Assembly: GCA_028565635.1 (NCBI GenBank)
Contig: JAOXYB010066645.1
Span: forward strand, 1 to 10,192
Source: Phoronis ovalis
Taxonomy: Eukaryota > Phoronida > Phoronidae
DNA length: 10,192 nt
Direction of reading: 5' to 3'
Part shown: piece by piece, positions 1 through 7,680 of the stretch
Layout: every line of letters begins with the position of its first letter
How positions within the stretch are numbered: the stretch's first letter is position 1
Notes under the pieces: model-generated
Database searches by the model: none
The model's input: the letters and a program-made list of their open reading frames with translations, nothing else
Told to the model about the DNA's origin: nothing
Translations under genes and position numbers: made by a program

Positions 1-546
1 GGGTACATACGCCGACGCCGCCGCATGCAGTACGGCTATATGCCCTTTCACTATTACATAGTGATGGGCATAAAAACGATGGTTTCTATTTTTATCTTCT
101 ATTTTATTTTGTTGTTGGTAGCCTGGACGTGTATACTAGTCTGTAGCACTGCACTTGATTTTAAGCATTAACATAATATCATGTCCATAGGCACTGTATG
201 GTTAAACGCTTTTGTTGTTTTTACAACAGTGGTAATTTTATTTCCCACATGCTCTATTTCGTAGATACCACTTCACACTTCATGTCATTTTTATGCATCT
301 TGTTGCGCATATTTTATTGCCTTAATGTTTCTTAATAAACTGATTTGTCCGTTACTCTATGTTCTGTGGCTTACTAAAATATTGATCACTTTCAGAACTC
401 ATTCAGAAATGCTGCGATTCAATGTTTTACAAATTAAGTTTCTAAACGGTTAGGGAGGGTCAAGCCAGAAATAAAAGTTTTTCATCCAACATCAAACTTT
501 TGACTTGATAAAACGATATAAAAAAAAACTAGATTAAATTACTTAC
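1..546 (-). other. Intron 4 of the TMEM116-like gene (partial), no exon seen
   Basis: The minus strand was checked for a phase-0 exon following the donor at 546-541. Every plausible acceptor is followed by an early stop or lacks a donor. Apart from the hairpin at 39-72 I see nothing functional here. Confidence 0.5.
39..72. repeat. 34-nt imperfect hairpin at the left edge
   Basis: TATGCCC (39-45) pairs with GGGCATA (66-72), and CACTAT (49-54) with ATAGTG (58-63), around a TAC loop. A GC-rich stretch (10-36) lies just left, unlike the AT-rich surroundings. This suggests the end of a repeat element continuing outside the window. Confidence 0.5.
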
Positions 547-3500
547 AGCAACAAGACCTATACTCCATGTACAAGCATATATGGTGGTGATATTAGTTGA
601 CTGTTCAAGATACAAAGATACACCAGCAAGTGCACATGCTGCGGAAAATACATCAGCCAACGACAAATGGAACAGAGGTAAAACCTGTAATGAAATTGAT
701 AACATTTGCTTTATATACACACCAAGGTTCAGTGTATAACAATAAGATGTATCAACTCAAATTTCTCAAACACAGATCAACGCAATTTGCATAAAAGTTT
801 CATTGCAGTAACTTGTGCAAAATGGGTTACACATTTTAGCATTCTTCACATTTGAGGCATAAGCCACATCTCCCTTACCTCTGATGATCTGAATTTCCTT
901 GTTAAAATGGCTGAAAACACAATGGAACAAGCTCCAAGTAAACTGGAAAAGAAACATACAAATATTGCTTGCCACAATTTATTCACACTTTACAAATAAA
1001 GTTAAATTTTAGCTATTTAAATCAAAAGATACACAAATAAAAGTATAGGTATATTCTGAAAATATACAACTCAAATTTTCTAAATCTGCTTTTAATTTAT
1101 TTTTCTCTGAGTAGGTCATGTGACCTGTACAGTTGCAACCCCTCAAACTACATAGCTGAAACTACGCACAAATATTTCTTATAGCTATAGAAGAGGGCTG
1201 TAGGGGGAGTATCACAAGCAGCGAGCATTTGATCTGTTAAGTATGAGCAGCGAGCATTGCCCTTGATCTGTTAAGTGTGAGCAGCGAGCATTGTCTTTTG
1301 GCGACCATTTTTTTTTTTTTAATTTAGTGTACTATTTTAAAAAATTTTTTTTGGTTGTCGTTTTTTTTAGGAACCGTTTTTTTTCTTGTTAAGTGCGAGC
1401 ATTGCTGATTTTTAAGTGTGAGCATTGTACCTTGGGGGGTACCCCCTACCCCCTCATAGAACAGTGTCTCAGATTTTACTTGATTAAAAAAAAAAAATTC
1501 TCAAACTTCCGTGACCTCAATTTTGTTGATTTTTTTCTTATGCATATACAGTGATTATTTGTACAAAGTTTCAAATACATAGCTTTAGTGGTTTTTGACT
1601 TGAATATATTCCTTTGACTTTCGCATTTAAGAACAGGTATCTGTACAGGTCACATGATCTAATCAGAGATGAATAAGTTACAGATTTTAAAAGTTTACGT
1701 TGTATACTTTCAAAATATGTATACTTTAATTTGTCTGTCTATCTTTTCATTAATTTAGATAAATTTAACGTAAATACTAGTGTGCATAAATTGAACAATA
1801 TTCACTACCTTAATATATATGACCACTTTTAAAACATGAATGAAAAACTGTCAACAGATTGCAATATTTTGAATTCTGAAGCAGCTTCTTTTTCCATATG
1901 CAGCTTTTATAAGTCTTTTAGAAGCATACACAACTTGATAAATTATATATTAACTATAATATTTAAACAAGAGTCTACTTATGCAGAGTTCAGAATTTGG
2001 GCAAAAACAGCTCAACAACTTCACGAAAATGTTGAGTTTTCACATTGACAGTTGACCCACCTTTCAAGGTCATTGTAAAATAACGCCTAGCTTGTCAATC
2101 CTGTCCACATTTGAACTTCACAAATCCACTTTCAAATTGATGAGACAATGTTCATCTTTCCAGTTGCAAATGCAACATAACGTACCATCTCAAGAACAAA
2201 ACATTGCTGCCAATCGGGCATATTGGAAGTGAACCATGTCAAAATTTCATATGTCCCCTATTTACTATCTGAATAAAAGCAATCTCTATACGTATCAGTT
2301 TTCAAGATCTGGGCAAAACAGCTAGCCTGACAATAATATTGTGAAAATGATGAATTTTTGAATAGACAGTTGACCTATATTTCAAGGTCATTCTAAAATG
2401 CTACTTAGCCTATATATAACATAAACCCACCTATGGTCTTCATAAATGTACCTTCGAATCATCCAGGGAATGCTCCATCTTTCTGCTCAATGTTACATTC
2501 TATCTAGGGAACAAACATGGCCACCATTTGGCCATGTTTGAAATAATGAAGGTCAAACTTATAATCAATCTGCATTTTGACCTGTACTTAATCTGTACTG
2601 AATATGAAGCTAATTAAATAAAAACTAAAGCTGTACCATAATGAGAACAAAAATGGCTGCCAGTCAGCCATCTTGGAAGTAATCCATGTCAATTATATCT
2701 GAACTTGCATATCTGAACTAAACTTTGACCTTTATTTACCAGGTACCAAATATAAAGCAGATTAGATAAAAACCGAGACATTTATTGTGAGACAAGAACA
2801 TTTTTACGCAGAATGTAAAAATGTCAAGGTTTTTGATTGGTATTTGACCCACATTTCCACATCATTCTAAAATCAGAACTAGCCCTATCCAGCCACCCAC
2901 CCACCTATGACCTCCATAAATCCATATTTGAATCATCCAGCAATTCTTTGTCTTTCCTTCTTGTGGTACAATGTAACGTAGCCTTTCTGGACGAAACATG
3001 GCTATAAGTGGGTCATATTGGAAGTTATCAATGTGAAAATTATACATGACCTGTACCAAATATGAAGCTGTTGCGATAAAAACTGAGGCTTTGAAGTTCT
3101 ATATACTTACAACTATACATCTCACACCCTATAATTATTTACCCATCACTATATAGTGACACGTACAAGGTATACTTTCCTTTCTGCCTACCTTGCTGTT
3201 GCTGTTCCAACATAAATCCATCCAAGTGTACGATACTAAGAGTAAAAAAAGTATCATTATTAACATCAATGAAGATTATTATCACACACAGGTAAATAGC
3301 TGAAGTAGTTATGTCATAGATGGGTCATGAATGCAACGTTAAGCCCAAAACAAAACATAGAAATACATAGCCTGCATATTAAAGCAAACAACCTATAATC
3401 AGTACATGACTGTCGCTACAAAAACAGCCTCGCGTACATCCAAGACTACAGTCAATTTTCGGAAGGTAGCTAACTCATTTTAGTTGATAGTTATCTATTG

Positions 3501-6500
3501 AAGGATTATTTACATGTATCTATGTTTTTTGGCACGCAATTTCCAAGTGTACCATTGGCTATCAGATATTTCAACCCAGGTCCAATATGTGCATCGGAGG
3601 AATGCGGCTTTTCAAAAAGGCGTAGTAGATACTAGAATGGGATGAGGTTCTGTGACACAGTGGTTGGTTATTACAGTTACAAGGAAGCAATTCAAAATTT
3701 TTAAAAATAACAAGTAAGCAATACAAATCTTTTGAAAATAATATGGTCGGTTTTAATCCAGTTTTTTTGCTGGCAGCTGGGGGTAATAAATCAAATTTTG
3801 AATTTGTGTACACATCAAAATAAACAGTAAACAATCCAAATCAAAACTTTCGAACTGGCTCTAGGTTCAAGAAAAGTGGCTGTTACTGATGTGCTGCCAT
3901 CTAGTATTATAAAATACTAACAAATTTGCCCCATTATTAAAGATAAGTAAAATGTCACATGATTTCCACAGGTATTTTCCTCATATAGATTACAGGAGGC
4001 CACAAAAGCAGTGGTAGAAGGGTATTCATAAAAAAATGTGTACGCATCACAATTTGCAAACAGAACCCTATGTGAGATGGTGTAATAGAGTTTCTGCCTA
4101 TAAGGATAATACCAGGTATAAAACCACTGAAAGGTGTTGTAGCTCACTCACTGGTTTAGTCTACTTTGAAGAAGAGGAATAAGTAACTTATGAACTAGTC
4201 AGGAAAATAGCATCCTATTCTCAGTGGGAGTTCTAAAGCATGATGGTTATCTGGAATATATATATTACATAAGGCATTAAAATGCAAAATAAGAAATGCA
4301 TGACTGTCTTGAAATAGAGTTTAAAACTTAGTGCAATCATAAGTAAAGGCAATAGCTACTATGAATTCGAAAGAACTCTTTACCGGGAATAGTTTGGAAT
4401 AAAAAGAATATTATCAAATATGAACAACGATAAGTTACCATAGCCCATTATTAATAAGTACATTTACAGTTGAAATTAGGTTCTTGACAACATACCTATC
4501 TTAAAACATTGTGAATTTCTATACATTGTCAACTTTTATCAAGCAACTGACTTTTGAGCATTTTCAGGTTAACACATTTTTTTTTATCTCCATTTACAAA
4601 TTCACTCGACATAAACTAAGCCAAACATTCTAGTAGCATATTTTGGTCAGTGCTGTTTGAAAGAAGGTTGCTTAGCAACATATCTCTTATTATTTTGTTA
4701 ACATCTTATTAGTACATAAAGAATCTTGAATATTGTTTTTTACTCTTGCTTATTTTTATGCTAGAAATCCATGAATATATTTTAAAAAATCATTTGAAAT
4801 CAGGCATGGGGAAACTGCAGAAAATATCGGATATTCTCCGATTTGACCCCGAAATATCGATTGAAAAACGGTTGCCGGATGTCAATATCTGACAGTTTAC
4901 ACTATATTTCTCGAGGTCACCAAATAACTCCAATAAGTTCCATACCAAAAAAAAACCAAGAACAGGGTTGTAATGCTGGTACAATTATCACTGAGTATTC
5001 AATGTGGGCTATATATAATCCCTGGTATAATCCCAATTATAGTAGTTAAGTTTAAAGATATTGTAAGATTTACTTACAAGTGTTCAAGAACATACCAGAT
5101 ACATGGAAAAGTCCAAATATATTTGAAACTGTATGAAAATGTAGAGTATTCCATTAAATATCTCATTTTCAATACATCTTTTGCCCATTTGGTCGCACTA
5201 CACTGAATAGTTCCTTTGAAGGCACTGGCATATGAATGCCCTTCTTTAAAAAAATTCTTGGGGTGCATAAATGGCCTGGGTAGATTCCGTAACCCTAGTG
5301 GGCATTAATATGCACAGAATCAGAATGAGCGCAAAATGTTCTTGAAGATATAGCTAATTTTGTCTTTGTTTACATACCGCTTTGGTCATTGGCTGATGAT
5401 CGATTAACACACATGAACTATTTTCCCTTCCGAATCAGTGTTTTGCACAGTGACCTTTAAAATGATAAGTATATTATACCCTCTCGAAATCAAATCAGTT
5501 TTGGTAGTGAAACCTGGAAACTTTTAAAAACTAGAACGAACAAGGATAAATAATTATCTAGTCCCAGATACCGGTGAGTGTTTGGTAATATTTTTATTTA
5601 ATATCAAAATTTTACTATTATAACGGATGGAATGCGAATTAGTGGTGTGCTCTCATTTCTAAAACAAGCATGGCTTTTGAGTACTGCCTGCCCACCAGGT
5701 AGCGCTTTAATACTGTGACGTTCTCTAGGAGTGCCACCTGGTGGAAAACAACAGTATTTCCAGTTATAAAAATATCCGAATCCTTTTTTTATAGTGCTGG
5801 ACATTTTTTTTTTAAATATCCGATAAAATGAAAATCGTTTCCCCACGCCTGTTTGAAATCATTTGAAAATTAGCAGTAACTCTCAACATGGAACCAAAAA
5901 TGAGCATAATTTTTTTTAATGAAATCCCTATACATCTTCAACTTTATTAAACGATCGAATTTTAGAGCATTTTTAGGTGAAGAACATTTTTATCCCTATT
6001 TTCAACATTTAACTTAATACATAAAGAATCCTGTGTGATTTTTGTCACTTAATTTTCACTAAAATTAATTTTAATTAAAAAAATCTTTTACGTATTTTGA
6101 CTACTTGTACTTTTAGAGTGATTATTGTGGGAAAATGAGGACAATCCCTGCATTTGGAGGACGGCTTTGTTTAAAAAGTAACACTGAAGAAAAACACAAC
6201 TCCAAAAAAAATATTTTAATCCAACTGTGTGTATTTCCATGTTTACAGTTAGCATTTCAGCAAGTTTTATTGGGGTGAGAATTGTGCTGAATGCTTTAGA
6301 TATGCCTGAATTTTCTTAAATTTTGCTAGTATGTTATCTGTAGTGACAGATAATGATCCTTTGTATGACAGCCTACGGTCTTCACCCATGGTTGGGTTCA
6401 TGCCAGTTAATCTAGGTAGGGGGCTATAGTGGATACTCTTTAAATTTTACACCTGGAGACTTATTACCCTCTGCAAAATACATAGGGAGAGAGTTATACA

Positions 6501-7264
6501 GGATAGAAATTCAGTTTTATACCCTCTGGAAAATGAGCATAATACCCCTTGAAAATTATCAATCTGACCCCCCTGGAAATTTACACCCATGTAGTTACAG
6601 AGATATAAAGGATAGAATTTTTGCATTACACCTTCTGGAAAATAATCATGGAAATTATCTATCTAACCCCCTCCCCCAGAAATTCTCCATGCAGCCAATC
6701 CATACCCACAGTTTAATACTTGCATATAAGTATCCTGGCTGGCATAGTGTATGCACTCAAATAAAATGCTGGTAGTCATGCTCATTAATGGAAAAAATGA
6801 AAAGTGCCTTGAATCCCCCGGGAAAAGTCCTCTATACTCCCCTACCTACATTTTCTGGAATGAGCCTTGAGCATTTTCAACAGGGTTATATCCTCTGTAC
6901 CCCCTACCTACAGTAACTGGAACGAATTTTCTTTTGTATTTTAAATTTAAATTGTTCGCGAAGTCTCACTCTCAGACAAGAGGCTTGGCACGAACATCAC
7001 GAAACCAGGAATAAGTTGGAAAGTGATTTGAATGCAGTCATAGCAGGGACAGCTATCCTGGAATATAGATGACTGCTTCAGTGCTTGGCATCTGCTGTCA
7101 AAAAAACAGGGGTCGGAGTACAATACATTCAGTCAAGTATAAATGTGACTAAAATTTGTATCATGATTCATGTTTTGTAAAACCATCAGTATTAACAAGT
7201 CTAATATGAATAGTATGAGTTGTACCTGAGTTACATTTAACGATGAGCAATTGCTACCAGCCAT
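547..7264 (-). CDS. TMEM116: TMEM116-like seven-transmembrane (orphan GPCR-like) protein, 5' four coding exons, partial
   Basis: Minus-strand exons in order are 7264-7226, 3235-3192, 942-879 and 684-547, with donors GTACAA, GTAGGC, GTAAGG and GTAAGT. Junction phases (0, 2, 0) fit throughout and give 95 residues. Residues 1-13 (MAGSNCSSLNVTQ) carry two N-glycosylation sequons, N5 and N10. TM1 is about 17-41; the short loop TRKFRSSE leads into TM2 (about 53-75) with LFHLSLAD, whose D60 would be the conserved TM2 aspartate. The next loop has a third sequon (NIT, N80) and C87 sits at the TM3 disulfide position. From memory, human TMEM116 has SPEVRPLFYLSFSD where this gene has SSEVLPLFHLSLAD. Ligand and pathway are unknown. 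The ATG at 7264 has a strong Kozak context (AACATGG). No further exon was found in 1-546, so the remaining helices lie beyond the left edge. Another rhodopsin- or cAMP-receptor-like family is the alternative. Confidence 0.75.
961..1802. mobile_element. Old foldback or MITE-like element with long inverted arms
   Basis: The arms match as inverted copies in the same order: 961-967 with 1796-1802, 975-989 with 1779-1793 (one mismatch), 1001-1009 with 1761-1769, 1040-1047 with 1720-1727, 1062-1070 with 1699-1707, and a perfect 17-bp match 1116-1132 with 1641-1657. Weaker pairing continues inward, including a G-run near 1190-1207 against C-runs at 1442-1453. Arms are about 170 bp or more, around a centre of short repeats. 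No coding content or clear target duplication was seen. It lies in intron 2 of the TMEM116-like gene, 18 bases from the exon ending at 942. Confidence 0.72.
1217..1427 (+). repeat. Irregular short tandem repeat in the loop of the inverted-repeat element
   Basis: AGCAGCGAGCATT starts at 1217, 1246 and 1280, separated by variants of TGATCTGTTAAGTGTG (units of 29 and 34 bp). Two decayed units follow poly-T blocks: TTAAGTGCGAGCATTG (about 1389-1404) and TTAAGTGTGAGCATTG (about 1412-1427). Confidence 0.75.
1966..3112. repeat. About three degenerate tandem copies of a 310-480 bp repeat
   Basis: Recurring landmarks in the same order mark copies starting near 1966, 2285 and 2780. GGGCAAAA(A)CAGCT occurs at about 1999 and 2311; (GACAG)TTGACC at 2047, 2365 and 2839; the CATAAAT..GAATCATCCAG block at about 2440 and 2916, with a weaker form at 2121. 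A block containing GAACAAA.CATGGC..GGCCAT.TTGGAAGT.ATCAATGT appears four times (2193-2247, 2507-2560, 2643-2697, 2988-3044), because copy 2 holds it twice. Copies are well diverged and hold no coding frame. Intron 2 of the TMEM116-like gene. Confidence 0.7.
2512..2540. repeat. Perfect 12-bp inverted repeat (hairpin) inside the tandem repeat
   Basis: CAAACATGGCCA (2512-2523) and TGGCCATGTTTG (2529-2540) are exact reverse complements around a 5-base loop, CCATT. The other three copies of this block show only partial symmetry, so this copy is better preserved or has been corrected between its arms. Confidence 0.8.
3236..4517 (-). other. 3' part of intron 1 of the TMEM116-like gene, nothing recognised
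   Basis: AT-rich sequence without repeats that I can pair. Two minus-strand open stretches (3834-3571 and 4147-3917; 87 and 76 codons) lack recognisable motifs or good splice context. Confidence 0.5.
4518..4740 (+). repeat. Left copy of a diverged direct repeat around the hAT element
   Basis: CTATACATTGTCAACTTT at 4518 and ACATAAAGAATC near 4713 recur as CTATACATCTTCAACTTT (5928) and ACATAAAGAATC (about 6019). A shared GAGCATTTT.AGGT.AA block lies between them. The left copy carries about 100 extra bases, which include the X-box at 4667-4679. Confidence 0.6.
4667..4679. promoter_or_regulatory. Symmetric RFX X-box in intron 1 of the TMEM116-like gene
   Basis: GTTGCTTAGCAAC is a perfect palindrome around a single T and fits the RFX X-box (two half-sites, GTTGCY and RGCAAC). 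RFX factors drive ciliary genes and both neighbouring genes suit such control. It is about 2.6 kb downstream of the TMEM116-like start codon, so it would act as an intronic enhancer. It lies in the segment missing from the paired repeat copy at 5928-6042. Confidence 0.5.
4801..5851. mobile_element. Non-autonomous hAT DNA transposon, complete, 1,051 bp
   Basis: The left end CAGGCATGGGGAAAC (4801-4815) is repeated inverted at the right end (5837-5851) with one mismatch. TTTGAAAT flanks both sides directly (4793-4800 and 5852-5859), a perfect 8-bp target duplication. An 8-bp duplication with CAG...CTG ends and a TGGG core is the hAT signature. Subterminal copies of TCGGATAT occur at 4827-4834 and, inverted, at 5772-5779 and 5816-5823; in hAT elements such copies often bind transposase. 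No transposase, BED finger or catalytic block was seen, so it would depend on an enzyme supplied elsewhere. It lies in intron 1 of the TMEM116-like gene. Confidence 0.9.
5692..5744. promoter_or_regulatory. Pair of facing CTCF-like motifs inside the hAT element
   Basis: CCACCAGGTAGCGC (5692-5705, plus) differs from the CTCF core at one position. GTGCCACCTGGTGG (5731-5744) reads CCACCAGGTGGCAC on the minus strand, a full match to CCASYAGRKGGCRS. They point toward each other 25 bp apart. Sequence match is certain; binding is inferred. Confidence 0.45.
5928..6042 (+). repeat. Right copy of the diverged direct repeat
   Basis: This is the partner of 4518-4740, shorter by roughly 100 bases. The two copies are more diverged than the hAT ends between them, which suggests that the duplication came first. 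Confidence 0.6.
6334..6353. repeat. Perfect 8-bp hairpin with paired GATA motifs
   Basis: TTATCTGT and ACAGATAA are exact reverse complements around AGTG. Each arm contains AGATAA, a GATA-factor site, in opposite orientation. Confidence 0.5.
6414..6672 (+). repeat. Degenerate tandem repeat, unit about 110 bp
   Basis: Copy 6489-6571 (GAGAGTTATACAGGATAGAA ... ACCCTCTGGAAAAT ... ATCTGACCCCC) is followed by 6599-6672 (AGAGATATAAAGGATAGAAT ... ACCTTCTGGAAAAT ... ATCTAACCCCC). An older partial copy precedes them (CCCTCTGCAAAATACAT, about 6469). A related pair with CCCCTACCTACA and CTGGAA lies at about 6838-6860 and 6900-6922. The open frame through it reflects repeat composition, not a gene. Confidence 0.65.
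6673..7225 (-). other. 5' part of intron 1 of the TMEM116-like gene
   Basis: Begins with the tail of the tandem-repeat zone (to about 6925). From there to the exon 1 donor I see no gene, repeat or clear regulatory site. Confidence 0.5.
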
Positions 7265-7349
7265 GTTGACATCGGTAAAACTTTGTACAATAGCTGGACA
7301 TGATCCCGACAAGAATGTAGAGTTTAATAGCCTAAACAGCAACACTCCA

Positions 7350-7363
7350 TGTTTACCGGAAAT
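7350..7363 (+). promoter_or_regulatory. Overlapping forkhead and ETS motifs upstream of the TMEM116-like start
   Basis: TGTTTAC (7350-7356, forkhead, including FOXJ1-type) overlaps ACCGGAAAT (7355-7363, ETS core CCGGAA). The pair lies about 90 bp upstream of the minus-strand ATG at 7264. FOXJ1 is the main activator of motile-cilia genes. Confidence 0.35.
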
Positions 7364-7494
7364 ACATGAATTGGGTCAACTACAAAATCTCGTATCTTGG
7401 AACGTGAAAAGGCCCGACTGCAAATTATTATAATTCTGACGTTCCAGTTATATTAATTTTGCTGAAAAGTATAAAAACCGAATTAAATTAAATT

Positions 7495-7502
7495 GATTGG
7501 CT
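7495..7502 (-). promoter_or_regulatory. Inverted CCAAT box (NF-Y type)
   Basis: GATTGGCT reads AGCCAATC on the minus strand, the extended NF-Y consensus. It lies about 70 bp upstream of the TATA box of the PIERCE-like gene and 230 bp upstream of the TMEM116-like start codon. A CCAAT box in this position is common in bidirectional promoters. Seen as sequence; function inferred. Confidence 0.5.
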
Positions 7503-7546
7503 ATGTTCTCCCAACAAAAATTAATAAGATAGAGGCCACTGCCTAA

Positions 7547-7559
7547 ATCACTAAGCAAC
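7547..7559 (+). promoter_or_regulatory. Degenerate X-box-like RFX site in the shared promoter
   Basis: ATCACT, one spacer base, then AGCAAC. The right half fits the RFX half-site RGYAAC exactly; the left half keeps three or four of six positions of GTNRCC. It ends 6 bp before the TATA box. RFX factors control many ciliary genes, which fits the PIERCE-like product. A second half-site, GTTGCT, lies at 7619-7624. Confidence 0.4.
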
Positions 7560-7565
7560 GAACAC

Positions 7566-7573
7566 TATAAATA
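7566..7573 (+). promoter_or_regulatory. TATA box of the PIERCE-like gene
   Basis: TATAAATA lies 108 bp upstream of the ATG, placing a transcription start near 7596-7613 and giving a 5' UTR of about 70-85 bases without any ATG. It is followed directly by TACGTCA (7572-7578), a CREB/ATF-like site. Confidence 0.5.
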
Positions 7574-7680
7574 CGTCATCACAACAAACCAACCTCCAAC
7601 AAACTGAGCCTCATTTTTGTTGCTGGTTAATCACTTTACTCTGCTGTAGTTAAAATAAGTGTAATAATTTACATTCAAAT

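Noticed and set aside
1-171. Plus-strand open frame entering from the left edge, with an arginine run and a hydrophobic stretch, stopping at TAA 169-171
   Set aside because: Other frames are also open here, the stretch lies antisense inside an intron of the TMEM116-like gene, no motif is recognisable, and the hydrophobic part follows from T-rich sequence.
766-878. Reading FTWSLFHCVFSHFNKEIQIIR through exon 879-942 and onward
   Set aside because: That frame does not join the flanking exons. The alternative frame (LLGACSIVFSAILTRKFRSSE) makes a good TM1 and fits phases on both sides.
2163-2176. GTTGCA-AA-TGCAAC palindrome as a further RFX site
   Set aside because: Symmetric, but it lacks the purine-G of the RGYAAC half-site; it is more likely part of the degenerate repeat.
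3571-3834. Minus-strand open stretch of 87 codons
   Set aside because: No known motif and no fitting splice sites; the flanking TMEM116-like exons join in phase without it.
3917-4147. Minus-strand open stretch of 76 codons rich in aromatic residues
   Set aside because: Composition is what AT-rich noncoding sequence gives by chance; no domain or splice context.
5604-5846. Minus-strand 80-codon frame within the hAT element, considered as a transposase remnant
   Set aside because: It overlaps the terminal inverted repeat and the CTCF-like palindrome and shows no BED finger, RNase H-like or dimerisation block.
7265-7345. N-terminal extension of the TMEM116-like protein upstream of 7264
   Set aside because: The open frame continues but has only a GTG at 7345, not an ATG; the ATG at 7264 has a strong Kozak context and a short N-terminus suits the family. 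A short out-of-frame upstream ATG at 7350 is noted only.
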